Positions 9,768 through 18,839 of a stretch of 20,279 nucleotides of DNA are shown one piece after another. The position numbers and the translations under genes are program-made. Positions within the stretch are counted from its first letter, which is position 1. Every line of letters starts with the position of its first letter. This stretch comes from Elysia marginata (Eukaryota; Mollusca; Gastropoda; Plakobranchidae). The notes beneath the pieces were generated by a model. The model was not told the origin of the DNA and searched no databases. It saw only the letters and a program-made list of their open reading frames with translations. The stretch is from the NCBI GenBank assembly GCA_019649035.1, contig BMAT01009210.1, positions 229,603-249,881 of the forward strand, in the 5' to 3' direction.

Positions 9768-9966
9768 GACTCATTTTTCTACATCTAAATCCTAACCTAG
9801 ATCTACATGTAGCCTACTGTTGTAACTTCTAGGTCGCTTCAAAAACCGCTAAAAGAGTTAAATTTAGCTTCTCTTGGAATTTCAATCTACTATTCAACTT
9901 CGGGCGCCAAACTATTTCATAGTTTTATACGTACATCGTCTTTCTCCCCTTCTTAGTTAATGACTA
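9768..9966. other. AT-rich spacer with further CTAG palindromes
   Basis: CCTAGATCTACATGTAGCC (about 9797-9815) continues the CTAG/AGATCT motif enrichment of the preceding 2.4 kb. AACTATTTCATAGTT is a 6-bp hairpin near 9910-9924. No gene is visible. Confidence 0.5.
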
Positions 9967-10038
9967 TACATCGGACGCTGGCAGCGTCCAATCATAGATG
10001 TAAAATGGTGCACCGGACGTTGACAGCGTCCGGCCATT
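9967..10038. repeat. Two adjacent related hairpins
   Basis: The first hairpin (9967-10002) has an inner stem GGACGCT/AGCGTCC with loop GGC (9973-9989) and an outer stem TACATC/GATGTA. The second (10004-10038) has an inner stem CCGGACG/CGTCCGG (10013-10019/10027-10033) and an outer stem AATGG/CCATT. The inner motifs repeat with a 42-bp period and are much GC-richer than their surroundings. They may be a small inverted-repeat element or a tandem binding site. Confidence 0.7.
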
Positions 10039-10744
10039 GTTATAGAGTTAAGGCTCTGCGTTGCATACTTACTACCAGGTTATAGAAGCTCAAGACCGAG
10101 ATGTTGATTATGAGAAAGGGAAGGAAAAAGGGACCAGTAATGTATGAAAAACATAGCATTCAAAAGGATAAAACAGTAGCCTAATGGGGAAAGATAAAAA
10201 TAAGATAAAGATAAGGTAATTTTCTTATAAGGTAATTTTCTTGGGGAAGATCTGTTCAAAGTTTGACATTCAATACGCAATGTGTTAGGACATGAAGAAA
10301 TGAAAGGCAACGTTTGGCACAGTCCAGTCTCTTACTCGACCAGGTCTGGTACATCTTCACTAGTAAAATTATAAATATGTACACCATTTCGGTATCACTT
10401 AAAGTAGATACCACAGGCAGAAGCCGGAGCGTGGGGCATCAAATATTCATACGTTGACACAGCGACCAATAATAGTTGCCCACAACGACTCAACACAGAC
10501 AGTGATAATTTCAGCAAACCTGTTTTTAGAAGCGCGGCTCTTTGGTTTGTTAGTTGTTAGCATCGTGGCTAATAGAGAACCGTATACATTTTAGAACAAA
10601 ACGGCAAAGACTAGAGTGTTTGATTGTCACAGAATCGTTGATGGTGTGGCATTATAAAGTCTGTTACTTTTAGTGAAGTCGGCAAATCATCATTGGTATT
10701 TTTAACTTTTGATGGCAGATTTTGAGCATTCGCTTTAAAGCTTT
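10039..10744. other. Gene-free DNA
   Basis: A short tandem, AAGGTAATTTTCTT, occurs twice near 10213-10241. One 76-codon open frame on the minus strand (10080-10310) has no recognisable content. No RNA gene or exon can be supported. Confidence 0.55.
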
Positions 10745-10824
10745 CACACACATACACACACACACTCTCTCTCCCCTACCCCACTCCTCCCTCTCTCTCT
10801 CTCCCCTACCCCTCTCTCTCCTAC

Positions 10825-10891
<67 letters not shown>
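10745..10891. repeat. Compound (CA)n(CT)n microsatellite
   Basis: About 20 bases of CA repeat pass into a CT/CCCCTACC tract and then about 28 perfect or nearly perfect CT units. The long pyrimidine strand could form triplex (H-DNA) structure. The (RE)n and (SL)n open frames on the two strands are artefacts of the repeat. Confidence 0.95.
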
Positions 10892-10896
<5 letters not shown>

Positions 10897-11115
10897 TTTT
10901 GCTCTTTTGAAGTCGCTGTTTATTACCTAATACTAAGACAGTATTAGTACAAAAAGAGTAGTATAGAGAAAGAGAGAAAGCTATCAAAAAACAGAAGGCC
11001 GAGATACAATGAGATCACATAGTATAAGTCTTGTAGTAAAAGAGTGACGATCGCGAACTTAGATCTAGCAACAGACGAGAGGAAAGACAGAACAAGACAG
11101 TGCAACATAGAACAT

Positions 11116-11208
11116 GAACAGAGTAGGATTCAAACCCGCACCACTCGCCGGCACCCACCGCCTTGCCAGACGTGAGACCTGACGAACATACCACTAAGCC
11201 ATCGCTTC
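11116..11208 (-). mobile_element. tRNA-derived SINE head or tRNA pseudogene
   Basis: On the minus strand the order is A box TGGCTTAGTGGTATG (11187-11201), an anticodon-like stem TCAGG/TCTGG, a long variable region and B box GGTTTGAATCC (11126-11136). The overall 93-nt length suits a type II (Leu/Ser-like) tRNA. The presumed acceptor arms GAAGCGA and TCTGTTC pair at only five of seven positions and the T stem is imperfect, so a working tRNA is unlikely. The pol III internal promoter layout fits a SINE head. The downstream body and tail (about 11000-11115) are not recognised and no target duplication is seen. Confidence 0.55.
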
Positions 11209-13320
11209 TACAAAAACGGAAGTTTCGAACGAAAGAGCTTAGATTCTAAAGCACGCTTGAAATTTGCTTTTGGCGTTCTTGTCTGCCAGTGCAATAATTA
11301 TGTTTTTCTTGCTATTGGCGGTAAACATGATTAAAATTCAAAACATTCAGGGGAAGTTCATAAACAAATGAAACTGCCAATGAAGCTAAACCAAAGAAAA
11401 CTATTGAACTTATGTTTACGAAGGCTTACTTAAATTTCTAGACTGTAGTGCATGAGCAGATTAAAGTTTCCCATTCACTAGTAAAGCTGAAGGACAGCCC
11501 ACTGTCATTTTTTTTTACATTTTATTCTTGCAAAAAAATCTGCTTTATATAGTTATCGAAATCGTTGTTTTGGATGCAGACATTTTTACATAGATAGTGT
11601 ATAACTATTGTTATTAAAATGTTGACTTGGTTACTGAGTTTCGTCTTAAATATGATATTGGTGGTTTTTTTTTAATATTCAGAAATTGAATTTAGGAAGA
11701 TTGGTTACTCTAAAGTTAGGTTTGTGTTAAGTCTTCATTTTCTTTATATCTTTGCCTTTTCTTTTCTGTGCTACGTCCTACCTCTCCATTCTTCGTTTTC
11801 TCTTACTCTCCTTCTACAATACACTTCAAATGTAATGATTGAAAGATTTTAAAGGTTAGAATTAACAGTGGAGAGAAGTAGAAGTGCTCGAAATGCCCTC
11901 TTTTAGTATGATTCGAACGTTCGACTTATTGTAGCTTTGACACCCGCTTATTCACACTTTAAATGTAGAGGGATAAGCTGTGGCAATAAGAATTATGAAA
12001 GTTTTTACAAGGCTAAATCTATACAAAGCAACCAGTAGATATTGTGGCGTATACCACGAAAAGTGTACTTTTATTCATCGTACACCAATTATTCTGATCA
12101 TTACAACATTAAACATACGATTTGGAAAAAAATTGATTAATCGTTGGCATTTACACAGGGAACTTCGCAACATCAGTGAATGTAAGACTGTGACGCTCAA
12201 ACCAGCATCAGATCTTTATAGGAAATTTTTAAATATATGTCGCTTCTTGTCTTCTACGTTAAAAAATTTAAAGACCAGGAGTGACACCAGCCTCTTTACT
12301 AGTGGGCGTTTTTTTCTGTGGCCTAGATCTAAAACTACAGTGCCAGATGCCAGAGAATTGGGTGCTTCTTGTATAATGAATGAAAGTTACTAGAGTAGAA
12401 AAAGCTAGTATTTAGATCTAGACCTTGGGCCGAAATCGCTCCCACTGCATATTTGTGGTTAAGAGTTTTCAGAAAATTATTACGAGAAAAAATGTTTCAT
12501 CCTAGAAGTGTCACGGAGCCGACCATGTTAGCTCTATAGAGGGAAAGTTCCTTTTTAGAACCAACACTTAGGAAGTTATGAAAAAAAAATATCAAAGATG
12601 ACTCTGTCAGGGTTTAACTTAAGCCTTAATAAGAAAAAATTGGACTATTTTCATCGAAATGATGGTATGTATGTAATAAGAAACTCACTAGAAACAGCAC
12701 GTTTTGCCTATTTTTCAGTTAATCAAGTAAAATTATTCATACTAAATTTAAGCGCAAATATTTATCTAAAAGTGTTATCATTGTGGTAAGAAGCTATTTT
12801 ACAACTTAAAGTTTGTGAACCACTTCATTGTGATATTTTCCAAGAAAAATCTTTAGCATTGTAAATCTTTAAAAAAGTTTCACTAATTAGAGAGAGCAAT
12901 ATGCAGCTAAGTTTGTAGTGATTATTTCTAATGGATTAGACTTATAATTTATGTTGTTACTTTCGCAAGACATTGCAAATCATTTTCTCAAAGTAAGGTG
13001 AGAAAATAATTCAATAAAGAATGATATTTTTGTTTACAGTACACATTAAAATATACTTCAGCCTTGTTGCTATAACAGTCTAGATCCTACGTACCTGGTT
13101 TTTATCTATTGTTGGCATTCAACAAAAGTTGTACGTGTCATTGTGATCAAAACATTTATTTACATTTAAAGCGTTGGAATTTTCAACAATGCGTTTTTTG
13201 TTTCAATTTGCATGAAGTTATCAACACTTTTTGGAAAGACATGAGAAGATTTAAGGAGAAATAATTCTTCTTTCACAAGTCGTTTTATTTCCGCCACAGA
13301 TTATTTAGACTACTCAATAG
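11209..13320. other. Gene-free AT-rich DNA
   Basis: The only notable item is a 132-codon open frame from an ATG at 11995 to a stop at 12391-12393. It matches no family I recognise. A frame of this length is near what chance allows in 20 kb of six-frame sequence. TAGATCTA palindromes occur near 12326 and 12414. No other gene, RNA or element is supported. Confidence 0.5.
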
Positions 13321-13615
13321 ACATCAAATAGTCTCCCCTTTAACAAAAACTATAGCCATCAAATAGTCTCCCTTTTAACAAAAACTATAGACATCAAATA
13401 GTCTCCCTTTTAACAAAAACTATAGACATGAATTAGTCTCCCTTTTAACAAAAACTATAGACATCAAATAGCCTCCCTTTTAACAAAAACTATAGACATC
13501 AAATAGTCTCCCTTTTAACAAAAACTATAGACATCAAATAGTCTCCCTTTTAATAAAAACTATAGACATCAAATAGTCTCCTTTTTAATAGTCTCTCTTT
13601 TAACAAAAACTTATA
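13321..13615. repeat. 35-bp minisatellite, about eight units
   Basis: Seven units keep an exact 35-bp register from 13321 to 13565, starting ACATCAAATAGTCTCCCTTT and ending AACTATAG, with zero to a few substitutions each. The eighth (13566-13615) carries an internal duplication of the AATAGTCTC block of about 15 bp and a degraded end. Each unit contains an ATAGT...ACTAT inverted repeat, so single strands could fold. The few differences between units suggest recent expansion or homogenisation. Confidence 0.95.
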
Positions 13616-14197
13616 AACTTGAGTGACCAACTGCTTCCTATTTAAAAACAAAAAAATCAAAATTTGCCTTTAGTTAGCCAATAACTACAGGGACATGACC
13701 AGAATAAGTATTTATCAACAACCAATCAGCAGTATCAAAACTCCCAATGGTGTGGTAGACTAGGGAGTTATGGGCCGTTAGCACTAACTTACCAGCATTT
13801 TCTTCATGACGAAAAAGCCACTGGTGCTATACGGAAAGGAGAAAAATCGATGTTAGCGCAGACAGTGACCATAGTCGGACCATCTCTTGGGTAATGGAAG
13901 TCTCAGCTAGCTTTAATGAGCATCCCTGACCACGATAGAGTCACAAGTAATTGATTTTGTAGAGGGTACAACAAAAATCAATTGTATGTACGCTTGCTAG
14001 ATTAGATAACCAAAGAGCCGAGTAGCTGGAATAGAAGGCTCTTATGTAAAAAAAAAAAAAAGCAAAAAAAAACAAAACATTCATGTGACGAATTCTTCAA
14101 AAATATCGCACGAGCCTTTGTATTAAGTGACTTTTAATGCTACGAATGGTGAAGGTGTTTTTTTTTATTTTATAAATTGAATCTAGTTCCTTTTTTT
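13616..14197. other. Gene-free AT-rich DNA
   Basis: A 7-bp hairpin (AACTCCC 13739-13745 with GGGAGTT 13763-13769) and the 10-bp hairpin at 13949-13983 are the only structures seen. An A-rich run lies at about 14047-14080. No coding potential is evident. Confidence 0.55.
13949..13983. repeat. Perfect 10-bp hairpin
   Basis: AATTGATTTT (13949-13958) is perfectly complementary to AAAATCAATT (13974-13983) across a 15-nt loop. Its function is unknown, and chance in AT-rich DNA is possible. Confidence 0.6.
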
Positions 14198-14364
14198 CCT
14201 TCCCTCTCTCTGTCTCTCTCTATCTGTCTGTCTATCTGTCTCTCTCTCTCTATCTGTCTCTCCCTTTCTCTCTCTCTCTCTATCTGTCTATCCATCTATC
14301 TCTCTACCTCCCTCTCTTTCTTTCCCTCTCACTTTCTTTTATCTCTCTCTCTATATATATATAT
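14198..14364. repeat. Pyrimidine-rich compound microsatellite
   Basis: CT units are interspersed with CTAT, CTGT and CCCT and end in a short (TA)n run (14352-14364). The 162-codon open frame across 14177-14665 is mostly (LS)n translation of this tract and continues into the SINE, so it is not a gene. Confidence 0.93.
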
Positions 14365-14419
14365 CAATCCATCTCTTTTGATACTCGTTATGGTTTGCAT
14401 CTTTGTTTTTTATCTTCTT

Positions 14420-14464
14420 AATCATCATCATCTTCTTCTTCTTCTTATACCACTTCTACTACTA
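14420..14464. repeat. ATC/TTC/TAC trinucleotide repeat
   Basis: ATCATCATC, then four to five TTC units, then CTTCTACTACTA. The last nine bases (14456-14464) recur on the far side of the following SINE and look like its target site. Confidence 0.85.
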
Positions 14465-14778
14465 AAAAATATGGCTTATAGTTCCACCGCCGAAGGGAGT
14501 CTCAAGACATATTTCCCCCAGCAGGGCAATACACACCAAAGCAAATTCAACTCATATTTCAAAGCATTACAGCACGGCTGCCTGTTAGGCGCTCAAATAC
14601 TAACATTCTACAAATTTCAAGCACTGCATATAGCCAGGTACCCATTTGGCAGGTGGGTGGACTGAGGAAAATGTGACAAATTGCTTTCCTAAGGCAGCTA
14701 CAACATGCACCGTGGTTGGGAATCGAACCCGCGACCGCCGGATCACAAGTCCGACGCGCTAACCACTGAGCCTCGCTG
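14465..14778 (-). mobile_element. tRNA-headed SINE, about 314 bp
   Basis: On the minus strand the head (about 14778-14712) has the A box GGCTCAGTGGTTAGCGC and the B box GGTTCGATTCC (14719-14729). The anticodon stem TCGGA/TCCGG encloses loop CTTGTGA, which would read TGT (Thr-like). The acceptor arms do not pair, which rules out a functional tRNA. The body includes CTCAGTCCACCCACCTGCC, complementary to 14646-14664, which I remember as resembling a conserved block in widespread invertebrate SINEs. The tail ends in a short T run next to 14464. CTACTACTA flanks both sides (14456-14464 and 14779-14787). This fits a target-site duplication, although the trinucleotide context makes a chance match easier. 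Confidence 0.75.
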
Positions 14779-14797
14779 CTACTACTACTTCTTCTTC

Positions 14798-15173
14798 GTC
14801 CCGAATTCTTTTTTTTTTTAATTTACAAACGTTTTCAACATTGTTATTCAAAGTTGATGATCTCGTCGAATCCATTTATAATTCATCGCTAAATTATTCA
14901 AATACGTCGAAAAGGCAAATAGATTCAAAATCCATAGATATTTTACCTTAGTTCAATGTCATAACAAAAATAATGATATATAACTCGATGGCACACATCA
15001 GTAACAAAAAATAATATTTAGTTAGCATCACAGAATAGCAAGAGAAAATATTTTAGATTCCGAAGATGGTTGCGAATATTTCTGTGAGGAAGTACACTTG
15101 GACACAGTACTAATAGTATCGAAATTAAGTTGCCTTATGAAGTTATTGAATTGTTAAAAAAAATGGGAGTCAC
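14798..15173. other. Gene-free AT-rich DNA
   Basis: I see nothing beyond ordinary AT-rich sequence in this spacer between the SINE and the fold-back element. Confidence 0.6.
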
Positions 15174-15377
15174 GAATGAGATTAGAGCGCAAAACTGTCG
15201 TTCTTGCGCGCAAGATATTGGACTCAAAGTGGAAGTTTTCCAAAAGGAACTATAATTTGCGATTTATTCTCATTTCCGAAAGCGTAAGTTATCGTTCCTC
15301 GTGGAAAAACTTTCTCTTAAGTTTGAGGCAACTTTGTTTGCTAGCAAGAACGATAATTTTGCGCCCTTTTCCCATTC
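15174..15377. mobile_element. 204-bp fold-back (MITE-like) element
   Basis: The left arm (15174-15261) and right arm (15283-15377) are inverted copies of each other around a 21-nt loop (15262-15282). The best blocks are GCGCAAAACTGTCGTTCTTGC against the complement of 15343-15363 (19 of 21 matches), and the loop-proximal AGGAACTATAATTTGCG against CGTAAGTTATCGTTCCT (14 of 17). Overall pairing is about three quarters to four fifths, with small gaps. The 69- and 60-codon open frames on opposite strands here simply read through the hairpin. It may be a fold-back transposon or MITE, and if transcribed it would give a long hairpin RNA. I find no clear target duplication and do not recognise the family. 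Confidence 0.75.
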
Positions 15378-18193
15378 CTGATTAGCGTGGACAACGTCAC
15401 TTTTGTGGAAAACAAGCATTCTAGCTGAGAAATATTTGAGAAAACACAACATTTAAAGTTAACTTTAGCTCAAATGCTTTTCGCTGGTCATTAGCCAAAT
15501 GCACACGATGATGCATATTTTTTTATTTACTAATTTGTTAACTTCCTTTCTTAACACATTCGTTTAAGATCGTTCAGTCTTATTAAGAGTATTTTTTTAA
15601 TTCCTTTACTTAAAATATATTTTTGTATTTTTAATGACTTCAGTTGAAAATAATTTGAAAATGTTTTATCTTTTAATGTTTTTCGTTTATTTTATTATCT
15701 TGTTAACATTGTGTTTTACCTTAATGCACAACGTTTATTTCATAATTAGTTTAAGTAAAGCTCATCTTGTTTGTTTACATTTCTATTACACGAATTTCAA
15801 ACAAATGAAACAAAAAAAATTATACAGAACTCAACGTTTTAGTTTATACATTTCCAAACAGCATGATGAATAATTTGAAAGAAAAGACAACAGAAATAAA
15901 AATTTTGAAACTATGATCAGGTTACAAAACACAAAATAATAAGACCAAGAAAGCCCTCAGCAAAACAGCAGTGCCATTGAATAGCAATCACAATAAATCT
16001 AGAACGTTTGATATTATTGCCTGTGTAAATGAAATAGTTTTTGAGTTATCCCGATAAACTGTCTTAACGAGGGGTTGAGGGGTAATTTGACTTTAGCTCA
16101 ATACGCGCTGAACTTTTACTATTTTTCTTTTCTTTCCTAGTTCTGGTTGTTGTTGTTGCTTGCTGTTATTAGACCTGTTGTCCTTATTTATGTTGATTGT
16201 TAAATTATGAATCGCTTTGCAAATTTGCATGCTATTGTTTTCTTCTAAGTAACTAAATCAAACTTTACTTTTTTTTTTCACCTTTGAAAGAATTTAGCGC
16301 GATGTTTTTAAGATGGAAGAAAGCTACTCCTTACTAAAAAAGCAGCATTAAACAATCAACAACAAAATTACGTCAAGTGATTGAAAGAACTGGCACAGTT
16401 GAAAAAAACAAAATAACAATGGAGCTGTTTATATTTAGGGCCAAGAAAAGCTACAGAGTAAAACAAAAGCCTTGAAATAAATGTGCAAGAAACACCGACC
16501 AATCCTGTGTCTTTTAGATTTAGATCTAGGCCAGAGAAACGGCTGGATTATTACTTGATACAGAGTAAAGAGGTTAATGTCACTCCTTGTCAGCTGTATC
16601 TTTCAACTTGACTTAACTCTGAAAGTGACCATTTAACAAAATAACATCAATTCCAAGACGTCAACGAACTGGGAGAGTCATCGGGGTCCAGGGCTCTATC
16701 AAGCTGAAAAGAAGCCAGTTGATTTGGCAATTACTTTTTTTTTCAAAAAGGCAACATCAAATCGATTCCAACTCTACTTGATCTCGTTTTAACTATCTCT
16801 GCCTTGATTTCAACCTATGGTTTTTTCATTCCATCAAGTATTGTCTGAGATTGAATGCAGCGTCTACAATAACATTTAAATTTTAATCGTTTTTTTATTT
16901 CATTTTTTTTTTAATTTAAAAAAGTGAAGATATGAGCAAAGGTGTCTCTGTCAACAGTATTGGTTAAAGACTGGTTTCGTAAAAAAGCACGGTCGTTTCT
17001 TTATCTAGGTGGTTCCCTAATCCTTAGCAAGCTTTTGTCGTGTTGACATCTTAGGGAATGAAAAACATTTTGGTTTTTGCTCTAAAGAAAACTGAATTGA
17101 TTGGAAATTGAAAGACTAGTGCATGTTCTTAAAAACTTTTTTTAAAAGCATTTAAATGAAAAGCTCCTTCGTCGGTTTTATGTGTGTACCAAGGTTTAAA
17201 AACCATAATAGATTATATTTAAAGTCAAGATTCCGAAACGTGTATCCGCAGAAAAGAGCAGAAAGATGAAATCTTTATGATTTTGTCTTGCTCTATAGCT
17301 AGTTGATTTATGATTGTCTGTGTCAAGTTACAGTGACCTAGTTTCAGACAACCCAATTATTAGAGTACTATTAGAGAAACTAGGTTTCAGTGAGCCTTCT
17401 CAAATTGCAGATAAAAGTGCTTGGTTTTTATTTTGAAGTAGATAATTGTCCCGATGTTTTTTTTTCGATTGTGCTGGAGTGAGTAAGGCAGGAGTTAATA
17501 AGAAAAGAGCGGATGGAAAATCAATTAACTTGAGGCTTTTTTTTTAATTCAAAGGATACTCAACGTCTATGATACATCATCAAGGTTTTTTAAATTAGCT
17601 AGCTTTAACAAATTGTGAACAGAGATAATGATAATTAAACCAATAAGTCATCGTGAAAAAATTTTTTACTTCATGGTTTTACCATTTTATTAAAGTAGAC
17701 AAATTGCCATAGTTCATATGGTTACTTGCTTTAAAAGGTGGCTGAGTTAGGAAGTTGGAAACTAAATTATTAAAATTTCCCTTAATTAATTTGTATTCTC
17801 AACATATAAAGTTCCCTTAATAAGCTGAGAATCGAAAAAAAAATAAAAAGTTAATGTGAAATATTAACAGAGCTAAAGCTACTTAGTCGTTTCTGTTATT
17901 TGTTGTTATTTTGTTTTACAATTTATTTTTCTTTTTTTAAATTAAACTACAATTATATCTCAGGCCTTGACCAAAGCTGCTTTTTTCTTGTCTATTTTTT
18001 TCTAACATCAGGCCCTTTTTATTATCGTTCTTCTATAGTTATCGTCATGAAGATAACATTCACGTAAGCTAATGTGTCCTGAAAATTGGCGTTATCTTTA
18101 TCTTCCCGTTTATTGTTATCATACTCGGACAGAGTGATACATATTTCAATAGCGCTCAGAGAGTTTTGAACTGTGTTTCGTTTCTTTTGAGCC
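15378..18193. other. Gene-free AT-rich DNA
   Basis: A short GTT run lies at 16146-16161. One TAGATCTAGGCC palindrome lies near 16521, and an 8-bp inverted repeat TTCCCTAA/TTAGGGAA at 17013-17020/17051-17058. Numerous poly(T) runs are present. Open frames are short (79 codons at most, Leu/Phe/Tyr-rich because of AT content). No gene is supported. Confidence 0.6.
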
Positions 18194-18266
18194 TTGTTGC
18201 TGTTGTTGCAATTGTTATCGTTGTTGTTGTTGCTGTTGATATTGCTGTTGTTGCTGTTGTTATTGT
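18194..18266. repeat. GTT/GCT trinucleotide repeat
   Basis: About 24 imperfect GTT, GCT, GAT and ATT triplets. Read in one plus-strand frame it encodes mostly leucine, giving a spurious 61-codon open frame. Confidence 0.9.
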
Positions 18267-18561
18267 ACGATTTTATCTTTGTTTTCTATAAGTACCCTTA
18301 TTCACCTTATATAGATGTTGAAAACCGACGTAAAACGATGCATAAATGTCAAAACGTCCTAGAATATCGGCTTCATTAAAGCTTAAGGTAACAACGTGAG
18401 TGAATGGCTTTGTGTTATTGGTTCAGTGAATTTTGACTACATGAGTGAGCCAAAAAAAAACGTAATAAGGTAGCTATCGACAGTAAACAGAGATAGAAAT
18501 AGACGCACAGCAAGCCGATGAAACCTGCAACTTTTTCCAAGTGTTTCGATAAATTCAGTGA

Positions 18562-18801
18562 GAAAAAGAGAAAAAGAAAGAGTATTATAGTTCGAAAGAA
18601 GAAAAGAGGATAAGGGGCTACTGGAGGGAAAAGCAGAGCAGGGTGTGCTTCTTGAAAGCACCGAATTGTCTGCATCGGAAAGCAATTTCAAGAGGCAATG
18701 GCGAGTGGTTCCCCCTTGAGGTCCTGGGCCTGACAGCCAATCGATACGCAGTGACGCTGAACACGGAGAAAGAGCTGCGAATTCTGGTATCCCGTGGATA
18801 G
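18562..18801 (+). other. Exon-like open frame lacking ATG
   Basis: After the in-frame TGA at 18559-18561 this frame stays open for 79 codons to TAG at 18799-18801, with no ATG. The first half is purine-rich and low in complexity. The second half (about 18660-18798) has balanced composition, several CpG sites and a protein-like translation containing GNGEWFPLEVLGLTANRY. No domain is recognised and no clear splice acceptor or donor is visible. The opposite strand is also open here (18437-19039, 200 codons, Ser/Pro/Leu-rich because it runs against purine tracts). This could be a diverged exon, a transposon fragment or chance. Confidence 0.25.
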
Positions 18802-18810
18802 AATGGGATA

Positions 18811-18839
18811 TGGGGGATGGGGGGGGGGAGAGAGGGGGT
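18811..18839. repeat. G-rich tract
   Basis: Runs of five, ten and five G residues, broken by AT and AGAGA, could form a G-quadruplex on the plus strand. It directly follows the exon-like frame. Confidence 0.8.

Noticed and set aside
13321..13615. CRISPR-like regular repeat array
   Set aside because: The units are directly abutting 35-bp copies with no unique spacers, in evident eukaryotic DNA. It is a minisatellite.
14177..14665. 162-codon plus-strand open frame
   Set aside because: It reads through a pyrimidine microsatellite, a trinucleotide repeat and then part of a SINE in antisense.
14712..14778. Functional tRNA-Thr (TGT) gene on the minus strand
   Set aside because: Anticodon arm and boxes are good, but the acceptor arms do not pair and the T stem has mismatches. 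The surrounding 314-bp unit behaves as a SINE.
15176..15385. 69-codon open frame within 15174-15377
   Set aside because: It spans both arms of the fold-back, and the opposite strand is also open. No protein similarity is recognised.
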